64,000 nucleotides of DNA from DASPKT01 sp035626475. Lineage in GTDB: Bacteria > Pseudomonadota > Alphaproteobacteria > Azospirillales > Azospirillaceae. The stretch lies in contig DASPNP010000078.1 in NCBI GenBank assembly GCA_035626475.1, positions 17,767 through 81,766 of the forward strand, read 5' to 3'. The notes below the pieces were generated by a model. It was not told the DNA's origin. It did not search any database and worked only from the letters and a program-made list of their open reading frames with translations. A program made the translations under genes and the position numbers. Of the stretch, positions 35,914 to 45,339 are shown piece after piece; position 1 is the first letter of the stretch; the number at the start of each line of letters is the position of its first letter.

Positions 35914-37485
35914 CTACCGCCCCTTGCCCATCCGCCCCTTCTCCACCCAGACGCTGACCTTGCCGGGCGCCGTGCGGAACGGGGCCCAGTCATTGTCGGG
36001 GGGCGTACAGATGCGGCCGGGGACGTTGCCCAGCACGTCGACATAGCAGCGGTTGCCGTTGCCCCGGCCCATCTTCATCCAGATCTCGGCGCGGGATGCC
36101 TGGGCGTTGTCGCTGACCACCACCGCCAGCCCGCCGGGGCGGCCGGCCGTGCCCTCGCGGGTGAAGCCGACCACGTCGCCGTCGCCGAAATAGTCTCGCT
36201 GGACGCCGTGGGCATGGTCGCGGCGGGCGCGCATCAGGATGTCCAGGGTCGGCTTGAAGCTGGTCAGCGTCACGCTACGGCCCCGGTCGGTGTAGCGGGC
36301 GCCCTCATAGTCGCCCCAGAAGACCAGCGGGATGCCGTCCCGGCGCAGCAGGATGAGCGCGTAGGCCGCGGGCTTGAACCAGTCGCGGATCGGGCTCTCC
36401 AGCGCCTGCAGCGGCTGGGTGTCGTGGTTGTCGACGAAGGTCACGGCCTGGTCCGGCCGGCGGGTCACCAGCGTGTTCTCGAACAGCCGGTTCAGCGGGT
36501 AGGCGCCGCTGCCGTCGGTGTCGCCCACGTCGCGCAGCCGGTAGTGCAGCGCCACGTCCAGCAGCTTGGCGTCCGCGCTGCCGGTGTTGACGCGGTCGAG
36601 CCAGGCCTCCAGCCGCGTGGCGTCACCGCTCCAGTACTCGCCGACGGCGAACAGGTCCTTCGTCGGGTGGGCGGCGCGCACCCGCTCCAGCCACTCCCTC
36701 ATGAAGCCGCTGTCGATGTGCTTGACCGCGTCCAGGCGCCAGCCGTCCAGATCGGCGAAGCCGGTGTACCAGCTCCCCCAGGCGATCATCTGCTCTCGGA
36801 CGGAGGCCGCCTGGAAGTCCAGATCGGCCCCCAGCAGATAGTCGTAGTTGCCGTTCTCGGCATCGACGCCCTGGTCCCAGCCCTTGAAGGCGAAGCGGTA
36901 GACCCGCCCGAAATCGTCCACCCCGTCGAAATGGATCCAGTTCCACTGGAAGGTGGAGTATTTGCCCGCCCGACCAGGGAAGGTGAAGCGGGTCCAGACT
37001 TGCTTGTTGAACGGGGCGGAGACGGTGCGGGTCCGGTCGTTGGACGCGACCTCCTGCACCTGGACCGTCTCGGACGCGTCGGCGCCCAGCAGGTGGTTCA
37101 TCACCACGTCGCCATAGATCTTCACGCCCGAGGCGTGGGCGCCCTGGACCAGCGCCAGATACTGGTCCTTGGTGCCGTACTTGGTGCGGACCGTGCCCTT
37201 CTGGTTGAACTCGCCCAAATCGTAATGATCGTAGACGCCGTAGCCCACATCGTTGATGCCGCCCAGCCCCTTATAGGCGGGCGGCAGCCAGAGCGCGGTG
37301 ACGCCGTTGGCGGCGAGGTCGGGGACCTGGGTCCGCAGGCGCTCCCAATGGCCGCCATCGTTCGGCAGGTACCATTCGAAGGCCTGGAAAATCGTCTCGT
37401 TCGCCCCCACATGGCCGGGCATAAGGGCCCACGCCATGGAAGCCGCCGCGACGCACCGGGCCATCCACTTGCGGAGAGTTTCCAT
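35914..37485 (-). CDS. Secreted alpha-amylase (GH13)
   Basis: A 523-residue exported glycosidase hydrolysing internal alpha-1,4 links of starch-like glucans. A signal peptide (CVAAASMAWALMPGHVGA) precedes the barrel. Catalytic residues are visible: nucleophile Asp252 in GWRLDAVKH, acid/base Glu283 in AVGEYW, and Asp355 in FVDNHDTQ. The sequence IYGDVVMNH (calcium and substrate region) is typical of the liquefying Bacillus-type subfamily. The C-terminal 90 residues form the beta domain. No sugar transporter or other glucan gene is nearby. Confidence 0.93.
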   Translation of the reverse strand: METLRKWMARCVAAASMAWALMPGHVGANETIFQAFEWYLPNDGGHWERLRTQVPDLAANGVTALWLPPAYKGLGGINDVGYGVYDHYDLGEFNQKGTVRTKYGTKDQYLALVQGAHASGVKIYGDVVMNHLLGADASETVQVQEVASNDRTRTVSAPFNKQVWTRFTFPGRAGKYSTFQWNWIHFDGVDDFGRVYRFAFKGWDQGVDAENGNYDYLLGADLDFQAASVREQMIAWGSWYTGFADLDGWRLDAVKHIDSGFMREWLERVRAAHPTKDLFAVGEYWSGDATRLEAWLDRVNTGSADAKLLDVALHYRLRDVGDTDGSGAYPLNRLFENTLVTRRPDQAVTFVDNHDTQPLQALESPIRDWFKPAAYALILLRRDGIPLVFWGDYEGARYTDRGRSVTLTSFKPTLDILMRARRDHAHGVQRDYFGDGDVVGFTREGTAGRPGGLAVVVSDNAQASRAEIWMKMGRGNGNRCYVDVLGNVPGRICTPPDNDWAPFRTAPGKVSVWVEKGRMGKGR

Positions 37486-37607
37486 GAGCGCAACCCAGCC
37501 TATCCGGCCGCGACCTTATGCGCCCGGCGGGGCTGATGTACAGTGTGCGGGAGCATGAGGGCCGCCCGCGACGTTATCCCGGCAGCGCGCCGCCCCGGAG
37601 GCAGAGC

Positions 37608-38150
37608 ATGGTGACGTTCCGTTCCTTCGCAGCGATCCTGGCCGTGGTTTGCGGCCTGATCACGCATGCGCCGGCGGCGGATGCCACCGAGATCAAGGCC
37701 GGCGTGGTCCGCCAGGATTTCAGCAGCCTCTGGGCCGCCGGCCCGGAGTTCGAGCGCGGCTGGGGCCTGAACGGCGAGATCGAGTTCGATCCCGTGGTCG
37801 ACCTGATCGGGCTGGACCTCTCGCCCTATGTGGGCGGCACGCTGACGCCCGGCAGCGAGGTCGACAAGGTATATGCCGGCCTCGGGCTGGAACTGGGCGC
37901 CGGGCCGATGTTCTTCCGCCTGGGCCTGGGCGCCGCTCTCCACAACGGCGACACCGAGGACCCGGACGACTTCTTCAGCCGCCGCCAGTTCGGCTCGCAG
38001 GTGCTGTTCCACATCCCGGTGGAGGCCGGCGTCGGCATCGTCCCCGGCGTGCGCGTCAGCCTCTATTTCGACCACATGTCGAACGCCGGTCTGGCCGACT
38101 ACAATCCGGGCATGGACACGCTGGGCCTGCGCATCGGCCTGGGCTTCTGA
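37608..38150 (+). CDS. Lipid A 3-O-deacylase-like outer-membrane protein (PagL family)
   Basis: A 180-residue protein with signal peptide (AAILAVVCGLITHAPAADA) and a beta-barrel with alternating hydrophobic strands ending in Phe (LRIGLGF). It matches the PagL/acyloxyacyl hydrolase family, which removes the 3-O acyl chain of lipid A in the outer membrane. The active-site strip reads FDHMSNAGLADYNPGMDTLG. The His and Ser of the family are kept, while the position of the acidic residue, 14 after the His, holds Asp instead of the Glu of Pseudomonas PagL. The ATG at 37608 has GGAGGCAGAGC before it. Confidence 0.78.
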   Translation: MVTFRSFAAILAVVCGLITHAPAADATEIKAGVVRQDFSSLWAAGPEFERGWGLNGEIEFDPVVDLIGLDLSPYVGGTLTPGSEVDKVYAGLGLELGAGPMFFRLGLGAALHNGDTEDPDDFFSRRQFGSQVLFHIPVEAGVGIVPGVRVSLYFDHMSNAGLADYNPGMDTLGLRIGLGF

Positions 38151-38178
38151 CGCCCTCCCCACCGCCGCTCCTCCCCAC

Positions 38179-38208
38179 GCCCCGGACGCACGCCGCGCCC
38201 GGGGCTTT
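38179..38208 (+). terminator. Probable terminator of the PagL-like gene
   Basis: GCCCCGG (38179-38185) pairs with CCGGGGC (38199-38205) across a 13-base loop, followed by TTT. It begins 29 bp after the stop. The T run is short, so the call is moderate. Confidence 0.5.
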
Positions 38209-38345
38209 CGTGTGCCTATCGCTATAAATCCCTCTGGACGCGCAACCTGATCGGCGCAAGCATAGGGTTGTGGCCGGGCCCGCCTCTGCGACCGCAAGCG
38301 GGCGATGACCGCTTGTTCGCCTGTCGTTCAAGGGGGGGCTGTGCA

Positions 38346-40847
38346 ATGGGGATGGAAGCCGAGAAAAAACCGGAAGTTCGCTACATCGCGCCCAGCAGCG
38401 CTGATGCGGCCGCGGAATTCTGGAAGGATGAGGGAAAGTATATCCGGAAGCGGTGGAGCGAGGCCGGTCTGCTGAATGCCGGATCACGGGAGCGGGGTCG
38501 CGTCACGATCAATGGAGGGGAGGCAAGCTCGCCCGGCGGTGACGGAGACGCGGAGCAACCCCGTCCGAAACTGGCCGGTCTAGCCCTCTCCGGCGGCGGA
38601 ATCCGCTCTGCCACCTTCTGTCTCGGCGCGCTGCAGGCGTTGGCGCACAAGAACGTTCTCAGGGCGTTCGATTACATGTCCACCGTCTCGGGCGGCGGCT
38701 ATATCGGAGGCTCGCTGTCCTGGTACTGGGGGACCAGGCAAGGAGGACTCGGTCCCGCGGACTTCCCATTTGGAACCGACGATCCAGCGGCTCCCAATAT
38801 GCCTTCCGGCCAAGGAGCTAAGAGACCCCTGTCCCATCTGCGTAATCGGGCAAATTATCTCATGCCAGGGGACGGTATCACGATTGGTTCAGGCGTCGGG
38901 GCAGTCTTGCGCAGTTCGGCAGTTAATTTGCTTCTGATCCTTGGAATTCTGTTCGCTCTAATCAGCGCATTGATGCTCGTCGGGTATGTCCGCTGGGATT
39001 GGGCTTGTGTCAGTGAGCCTGCGTCGGGAGGATGTGAGATCGCTGACCTGAGATATACCTACCCTGTTCTACTGTTGATTCCGGCTGTCCTGGGGTTGGT
39101 CGCAATCCTGATTTTTACTCTGTCCCTGATTGCTTACTGGTTGGTGACCGGCGGACCGCGTAAGCCGGAGAAGATGTCGTCAAGTGAAGATCCACCGAGC
39201 GTCAAGCTGAAATCATACAAGTATCGCCGTATGTTCGATGTACATGCGTGGAAGCTGGCGGCCATCGGGCTTCCCCTTACCGCCATCGGAGCACTGCCGC
39301 TGGCGGCGGCCCTGGTAACGGATGCCGGTGGTCCGGTGGCGGCAGCGTTCGGCATGATCTCCGCCTTGAGGATATTCAAAGGCGGCGGCAGCAGTCTGAG
39401 TAAGCTGGTAATCGCGCGCGTGGGCGCGGTCATCCTTCTGCTAAGTCTGCCTCTCATCGCCTACAGCTTGGCGGAATATTACGTGGATTGGGCTGGCAGA
39501 TCGTCACTGGTCTCCATAAAGTCGCTGTCGCACTTATCTGATGTCGAAAACGCTGTCCTGGCCTTCCTTAACATGAAGGCTGTGCAGTTCGGTGCCATTT
39601 CTCATCCTGGGACTTGGGGCCTGTTGGGTACGGGGCTGGCGGCTGGTCTGATTCTTCTCGCGGTGCTGCTTGTGTTTATGGCGGTCCGCCCGAACTTCAA
39701 TCTGGTCACGCTGCACCGCTTCTACCGGGATCGCCTCATGGAGGCGTTCATGGCCCCGGGGGCGGCGCCGGCCTCGACGGATCCGGACAAGTTCAACATC
39801 GGGGAGCTGAATACCCTGAACGACGCGGTGCCTTATCATCTGATCAACACGAATGTCGTGATCACCAAGGTCATTGACAAAGCGGCTCCCGGATTGAAGC
39901 GCGCCGAACGACGGGCCGGCGACAATTTCATCCTCTCCAGATTCTTGTGCGGGAGCTCGGCGACTGGGTGGCTTGACACCTCCACCTTCATGGCCGGCCA
40001 GATGAGTCTTGCCAGCGCCGTCGCCGTGTCCGGCGCGGCCGTCAACCCGGACGCCGCCGGCGGCGGCGGCTTGGCGCGGAGTTGGGGAGTTTCGGCCCTC
40101 CTGGGCGTCCTGCAACTCCGCCTGGGTTTGTGGGTGCCGAATCCGAGGCGCTGGTTCGAAGCGGCCAGCCGCATCACAAACGGAGCGGAAGATTCAGTGG
40201 CGCTCCGGAATGCCTTGGAAGCCGAGGAGGGGAGCTTGCAACCGAACTTCTGGCGGGTTGGTTGGCGCGAGGCGCTGGCGTGCCGCCAGAAGGTCGAAGG
40301 AAGGAGCCAAGTCGAACTCGCCGATGGCGGACATTTCGAGAATCTCGGCATTTACGAGCTGGTCCGCCGCCGGGTCGACTTCATCCTGGTGGTGGACGCC
40401 ACGGCCGATCCGAAATGCACCATGTCCGACCTGATGCGTGCCTCGACGCTGGTCCACCAGGATTTCGGAGCGGTGATCGATGTGCCGCTGAGTGAATTGA
40501 AGGAGCTGATGTCCGTCGGGCGCACGGGCTATCCGCTGGGCCTGAAAAGCGCGCGGCGGCCCTTCGTCCGCGGTACCGTCACCTATCCCGCCAGCGGCGG
40601 CCGCGAATCCTACTCCATCCCGATCTATATCCTGACGACCGTCCTTACCAAGGGGGTCGGGTCCCGTCTGCTCGGCTACACCAGCGACAATCCCGACTTC
40701 CCGGACAATTCGACCGGGGACCAGTTCTTCGACGAGATCAAGTTCGAGGCTTACCGGGAACTCGGCTACAAGTTGGCGATGGACATGATGACGTCCGGTG
40801 ATCCCAGCCGGCCGGATTTCAACGAGGAGATCGAACCCTATCTGTGA
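38346..40847 (+). CDS. Membrane-anchored patatin-like phospholipase
   Basis: An 833-residue protein combining a split patatin fold with a large membrane insert. The oxyanion motif LSGGGIRSATFCLGAL and the nucleophile Ser115 (STVSGGGYIGG) come first. Five hydrophobic segments follow (about 193-215, 238-267, 302-325, 358-380, 424-447), and then the dyad Asp660 in LADGGHFENLGIYE. It should be a lipid acyl hydrolase fixed in the membrane. Base composition is odd: 162 of 300 bases are G/C at 38881-39180, against about 72% in the preceding gene, pointing to later acquisition. The ATG at 38346 has only a weak ribosome site. The gene is isolated; no cyclase or other partner is adjacent. Confidence 0.85.
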   Translation: MGMEAEKKPEVRYIAPSSADAAAEFWKDEGKYIRKRWSEAGLLNAGSRERGRVTINGGEASSPGGDGDAEQPRPKLAGLALSGGGIRSATFCLGALQALAHKNVLRAFDYMSTVSGGGYIGGSLSWYWGTRQGGLGPADFPFGTDDPAAPNMPSGQGAKRPLSHLRNRANYLMPGDGITIGSGVGAVLRSSAVNLLLILGILFALISALMLVGYVRWDWACVSEPASGGCEIADLRYTYPVLLLIPAVLGLVAILIFTLSLIAYWLVTGGPRKPEKMSSSEDPPSVKLKSYKYRRMFDVHAWKLAAIGLPLTAIGALPLAAALVTDAGGPVAAAFGMISALRIFKGGGSSLSKLVIARVGAVILLLSLPLIAYSLAEYYVDWAGRSSLVSIKSLSHLSDVENAVLAFLNMKAVQFGAISHPGTWGLLGTGLAAGLILLAVLLVFMAVRPNFNLVTLHRFYRDRLMEAFMAPGAAPASTDPDKFNIGELNTLNDAVPYHLINTNVVITKVIDKAAPGLKRAERRAGDNFILSRFLCGSSATGWLDTSTFMAGQMSLASAVAVSGAAVNPDAAGGGGLARSWGVSALLGVLQLRLGLWVPNPRRWFEAASRITNGAEDSVALRNALEAEEGSLQPNFWRVGWREALACRQKVEGRSQVELADGGHFENLGIYELVRRRVDFILVVDATADPKCTMSDLMRASTLVHQDFGAVIDVPLSELKELMSVGRTGYPLGLKSARRPFVRGTVTYPASGGRESYSIPIYILTTVLTKGVGSRLLGYTSDNPDFPDNSTGDQFFDEIKFEAYRELGYKLAMDMMTSGDPSRPDFNEEIEPYL

Positions 40848-40869
40848 AGGCGGTCGACCCGTCCGACCA

Positions 40870-40918
40870 CTCCCCCGCCATGGCCGCCAGGGTCTCCGTC
40901 CCCCGGCCATGGCGGGAG
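40870..40918 (+). terminator. Hairpin after the patatin gene, possible terminator
   Basis: CTCCCCCGCCATGGCCG (40870-40886) pairs with CGGCCATGGCGGGAG (40904-40918) with bulged C residues. It begins 23 bp after the stop. No T run follows. Confidence 0.4.
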
Positions 40919-41086
40919 CTTGGCTCGGCGGACCGTTTCGGTATCAGCCGCCCCGCGTATCCGCCGCGCCCGCTCCCCTCCACCCGGTGATACGGCTTAA
41001 TGCGGAGCGACCGGGCGACGGGAACATCCTAAAATGCAGGTTCCGTCGGCGGCGGATCCGCCGGGACCGTGCGAGGATGATCCGGA

Positions 41087-41380
41087 ATGAGGTACCTGCC
41101 CGCCTGCCTGCTGATGCTCGTCCTGTCGAGTCCCGCCGCCGCCGGGTCGCAGAAGGCGGAGGCCGGCACCCAGACGCCGCCCGCCGCCGCTGCCGCCGAC
41201 GGTGCCGCGGCGGCGGAGGACCCGAACCGCGAGGTCTGCAAGATCATCTACCCCACGGGCTCGCGGGTGAAGGGCGTGAAGGACTGCCGCACCGCCGCGC
41301 AGTGGGCCGACATCGAGCGGAATTCCCGCGAGATGCTCGACAAGCACACCCAGCGCGCCAAGCTGCCGTCGTCGCAGTGA
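41087..41380 (+). CDS. Small secreted protein with conserved Cys-TGSR-Cys motif
   Basis: A 97-residue protein with a signal peptide (YLPACLLMLVLSSPAAAG), an Ala/Pro-rich spacer, and a compact C-terminal motif VCKIIYPTGSRVKGVKDC followed by RTAAQWADIERNSREMLD. The pattern of two cysteines around TGSR with a following AQW helix recurs in small secreted alphaproteobacterial proteins of unknown role. No function can be named. It sits alone, convergent with the ligase gene 53 bp downstream. Confidence 0.72.
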   Translation: MRYLPACLLMLVLSSPAAAGSQKAEAGTQTPPAAAAADGAAAAEDPNREVCKIIYPTGSRVKGVKDCRTAAQWADIERNSREMLDKHTQRAKLPSSQ

Positions 41381-41433
41381 TAAGGGCGCCATCGGCTCTG
41401 GCCGCGGCGCGGCCGGCCGGCTGAAGGGCGGGC

Positions 41434-43038
41434 CTATTCCACCACCATCGCCGCCAGCGTCTCCACCCGGTCGGCCTCGGCCGGCGGCTTGTCCCAGCGG
41501 ATGCGGTGGACCCTGGGGAAGCGCATGGCGAGACCGCTCTTGTGCCGGGTGGAGCGGTGGACGCTGTCGAAGGCGATCTCCAGCACCAACCCGGCCGAGA
41601 CCTCGCGCACCGGGCCGAAGCGGTTGGTGGTATTGTTGCGCACCCAGCGGTCCAGCCGCCCCAGTTCCTCGTCGGTGAAGCCGGAATAGGCCTTGCCGAC
41701 GGGCACCAGCTGGCCGCCGTCGGCGGGGTCGCCGGCCCAGCAGCCGAAAGTGTAGTCGGAATAGTAGCTGCTGCGCTTCCCGTGGCCGCGCTGGGCGTAC
41801 ATCATCACGCAATCGACCGTCAGCGGCCCGCGCTTCCACTTGAACCAGGGCCCCTTGGGCCGGCCGGCGGTATAGGGGCTGTCGGCCCGCTTCAGCATCA
41901 GCCCCTCGATGGCGTTCTCCCGCGTGCCGGCGCGGATCGCTTCCAGCTCATCCCACGACGCGAAGGGCACCATCGGCGACAAATCCATGCGCTGCGGCCG
42001 CACACGCTCGAACCAGGCCTCCAGCCGCCTGCGGCGCTCGTCGAAGGGCAGGGGGCGGAGGTCCTCCTCGCCGTCCATGAGGATGTCGTACAGCCTGACA
42101 TGGCCGGGGAAATCCATCAGCATGCGGGCGGTCGGCTGCTTGCGGTTGAGGCGCTGCTGCAAATCGTTGAAGGGCCGGATGTCACCGTCCTTCACCACCA
42201 GCAGCTCGCCGTCCAGCACCGCGTCGAAGGTCAGGCGGTCGACGATGTCCGGGAAGGCACCGCCAACGTCATCACCCGTGCGGGAATAGAGCCGGCCGGG
42301 GCCCTTGGTGCTGCCGGCCACCTGCACGCGGATGCCGTCCCACTTCCATTCCGCCCGGTAGGCGGCCGGGTCCAGCGCGGCGATGTCGGGCTCCTCCAGC
42401 GGGTTCGCCAGCATCAGCGGGCGGAAGCCCTGGGTGCCCGAGACCTCCGGCCGCGGCCCCCGGCCCTCCAGCCAAGCGAACAAGCCGGCATAGGGCGGCT
42501 CCAGCCCGTGCCACAGCTCCTCGATCTCGCCGACATCGACGGCCGTGCCCTTCGACGCGCCCCATTCCGCCAGCGCCGTCTTCGCCAGCCGCGCCGAGAC
42601 GCCGACGCGCAGGCCCCCGGTGATGAGCTTCAGCAAGGCGAAGCGGCCCGATGCGTCCAGCGCGTCCAGCCATTCCGCCAGGATGCGGGGCACCTCGGCC
42701 CGCTTGGCCACGGCCAGCGTCTCCGCCACCTCCGACAGGCCCGGCGGCGGCCGGTTGGTGCCGGGCCGGGCGGGCCAGATCAGGGCGGCCGTCTCCGCCA
42801 GGTCGCCGACGAAGTCGTAGGACCAGCCGAACAGCTCCGGATCCACGCGGGTCATGACCAGGTCGCGGATGGCGGCCGGCTTGGCCTCGCGGAAATCCAG
42901 GCTGCCGGTCATGGCCGCCAGCGCCAGGCCGCGCTCGGGGTCCGGCACCTCGGAGAAGTACTCGCCCAGCAGCCTTATCTTGCCGTTGCGCGACGGCATG
43001 AAGACCAGCGCGTCGATGAGGGCGGCGAAGCGGTTCAC
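41434..43038 (-). CDS. ATP-dependent DNA ligase (ligase-associated repair set)
   Basis: A 534-residue ATP-dependent ligase distinct from the NAD-dependent replicative enzyme. An N-terminal DNA-binding domain (about 1-200) precedes the adenylation domain with the nucleotidyl-accepting Lys in AEWKWDGIR. Further motifs are LYSRTGDD, DAVLDGELLV, EGLMLKRADSPY and WFKWKRGPLTVD. An OB-fold closes the protein. It overlaps the upstream exonuclease gene by four bases (ATGA), so the two are co-translated. With pdeM and the Lhr-type helicase 7-11 kb away it completes the ligase-associated DNA damage response set. The pathway's biological trigger is not established. Confidence 0.92.
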   Translation of the reverse strand: MNRFAALIDALVFMPSRNGKIRLLGEYFSEVPDPERGLALAAMTGSLDFREAKPAAIRDLVMTRVDPELFGWSYDFVGDLAETAALIWPARPGTNRPPPGLSEVAETLAVAKRAEVPRILAEWLDALDASGRFALLKLITGGLRVGVSARLAKTALAEWGASKGTAVDVGEIEELWHGLEPPYAGLFAWLEGRGPRPEVSGTQGFRPLMLANPLEEPDIAALDPAAYRAEWKWDGIRVQVAGSTKGPGRLYSRTGDDVGGAFPDIVDRLTFDAVLDGELLVVKDGDIRPFNDLQQRLNRKQPTARMLMDFPGHVRLYDILMDGEEDLRPLPFDERRRRLEAWFERVRPQRMDLSPMVPFASWDELEAIRAGTRENAIEGLMLKRADSPYTAGRPKGPWFKWKRGPLTVDCVMMYAQRGHGKRSSYYSDYTFGCWAGDPADGGQLVPVGKAYSGFTDEELGRLDRWVRNNTTNRFGPVREVSAGLVLEIAFDSVHRSTRHKSGLAMRFPRVHRIRWDKPPAEADRVETLAAMVVE

Positions 43039-44069
43039 GTATCCTCGTCCTCGAATCCCACCAGCGCCAGGGCCCGGGCGCGGATGCCGCGGCCGGTGGC
43101 GTGGTGGACCAGCGCCTCCTCCCGCCCATGCGTCACCCAGACCTCCGGCGCGGCCACGTCCTCCAGCGTCTGCACCAGCTCGTCCCAGTCGGCATGGTCG
43201 GAGATGACCAGCGGCAGCTCGACCCCGCGCTGGCGGGCACGCTGGCGCACCAGCATCCAGCCCGAGGCGTAGCCGACGACCGGGTCCGGCAGCCGCCGCG
43301 ACCAGCGGTCGGCCCCGGCCGAGGGCGGCGCCAGCACGATATGGCCGCGCATCTCCTCCTTCGACGCCGCCAGCGCCGGCCGCAGCTCGCCGAGAGGCAC
43401 GCCCAGGCGCTCATACAGCTCGCACAGCGGCTGCAGCGCGCCGTGGATGTAGATCGGCGCATGGTGCCCAGCGTCGCGGATCAGCCGGATCAGCCGCTGG
43501 CACTTGCCCAGGGCGTAGACGCCGACCAGGTGCGCCCGCTCCGGAAACAGCGACAGGCTGTGCAGCAGCTTGGCGACCTCGCCTGTGTCGGGTGGGTGGC
43601 GGAAGACCGGCAGGCCGAAGGTCGCCTCGGTCACGAACACGTCGCAGGGCACCGGCTCGAAGGGCGCGCAGGTCGGATCGGGGCGGCGCTTGTAGTCGCC
43701 GGAGACGACGACGCGGCTGCCGGCATGCTCCAGCACGATCTGGGCGCTGCCCAGCACATGGCCCGCCGGCACCAGCGTCACCCGCACGTCGCCGATCGTC
43801 AGCGGCCTTCCGTAGGGCAGGGCTTGCTTGCTGGCGCCGGAGCCCTCGCCGTAGCGGCTCTCCATGATCGCCAGCGTGTCGGGCGTCGCCAGCACGCGTG
43901 CATGGCCGGGGCGGGCATGGTCGGCATGGCCGTGGGTGATGACCGCGCGCTCCACCGCCCGGACCGGATCGATGTGGAAATTGCCGGGCGCCACCCAGAG
44001 GCCGCCGCCCTGCTCGGGCGGGCAGGGGTGGACCCAGCTTTCGGGGAGGGGAACGGAGGGAGATGCCAT
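43035..44069 (-). CDS. Ligase-associated exonuclease (metallo-beta-lactamase fold)
   Basis: A 344-residue metallo-beta-lactamase/beta-CASP-like nuclease related to SNM1/Artemis and CPSF73. The metal motif is THGHADHARPGH, and later ligands lie in PAGHVLGSAQ, VVSGDYKRR and LVISDHADWDEL. It would process DNA ends before the ligase encoded immediately downstream (four-base overlap) seals them. The ATG at 44069 (MASPSVPLPESW) fits homologous starts. It is divergent from the pseudouridine-5'-phosphate glycosidase gene with 111 bp between the starts. Confidence 0.9.
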   Translation of the reverse strand: MASPSVPLPESWVHPCPPEQGGGLWVAPGNFHIDPVRAVERAVITHGHADHARPGHARVLATPDTLAIMESRYGEGSGASKQALPYGRPLTIGDVRVTLVPAGHVLGSAQIVLEHAGSRVVVSGDYKRRPDPTCAPFEPVPCDVFVTEATFGLPVFRHPPDTGEVAKLLHSLSLFPERAHLVGVYALGKCQRLIRLIRDAGHHAPIYIHGALQPLCELYERLGVPLGELRPALAASKEEMRGHIVLAPPSAGADRWSRRLPDPVVGYASGWMLVRQRARQRGVELPLVISDHADWDELVQTLEDVAAPEVWVTHGREEALVHHATGRGIRARALALVGFEDEDT

Positions 44070-44180
44070 GCGGGAAATATGGTCCGGGGATGCGCCACCG
44101 CCACCCTTGGGCGGTTGCGCTCTCACAGGTCCAACGGCATCCTCCGGCCGCAGTTCCAGGAAAGCGGCGGGAAGCGGGGC

Positions 44181-45140
<960 letters not shown>

Positions 45141-45191
45141 GGTGGCTGCCGGGGCGACATCGCGATGCCTCAGGGGCAACGTTGGCGGCGT

Positions 45192-45309
45192 GCGTCCTTC
45201 GACAAGCTCAGGATGAGGATGTGGTTGCTGCTCCTGGTCGAGTTCGCGGGACGGGAACTGGGAGTGCCTGGCATCTCCCCTTCCTCATCCTGAGCTTGTC
45301 GAAGGACGC
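45192..45309. repeat. Dispersed palindromic repeat, family 3
   Basis: GTCCTTCGACAAGCTCAGGA at the left and its exact inverse, ending TGTCGAAGGAC, at the right form arms of about 26 bp around a 65-bp centre. Sequences with this TTCGACAAGCTCAGGATGAG arm are frequent intergenic repeats in many proteobacterial genomes. It fills the gap between the convergent psuG and bactofilin-like genes. Only one copy is in the window. Confidence 0.85.
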
Positions 45310-45339
45310 ACCACGCCTCAGCCGCTCCCGACGCGACCA

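Noticed and set aside
38346..40847. Patatin gene as effector of a CBASS-type defence system
   Set aside because: No nucleotide cyclase, ubiquitin-like modification gene or other CBASS component lies next to it, and the membrane insert differs from CapV-type effectors.
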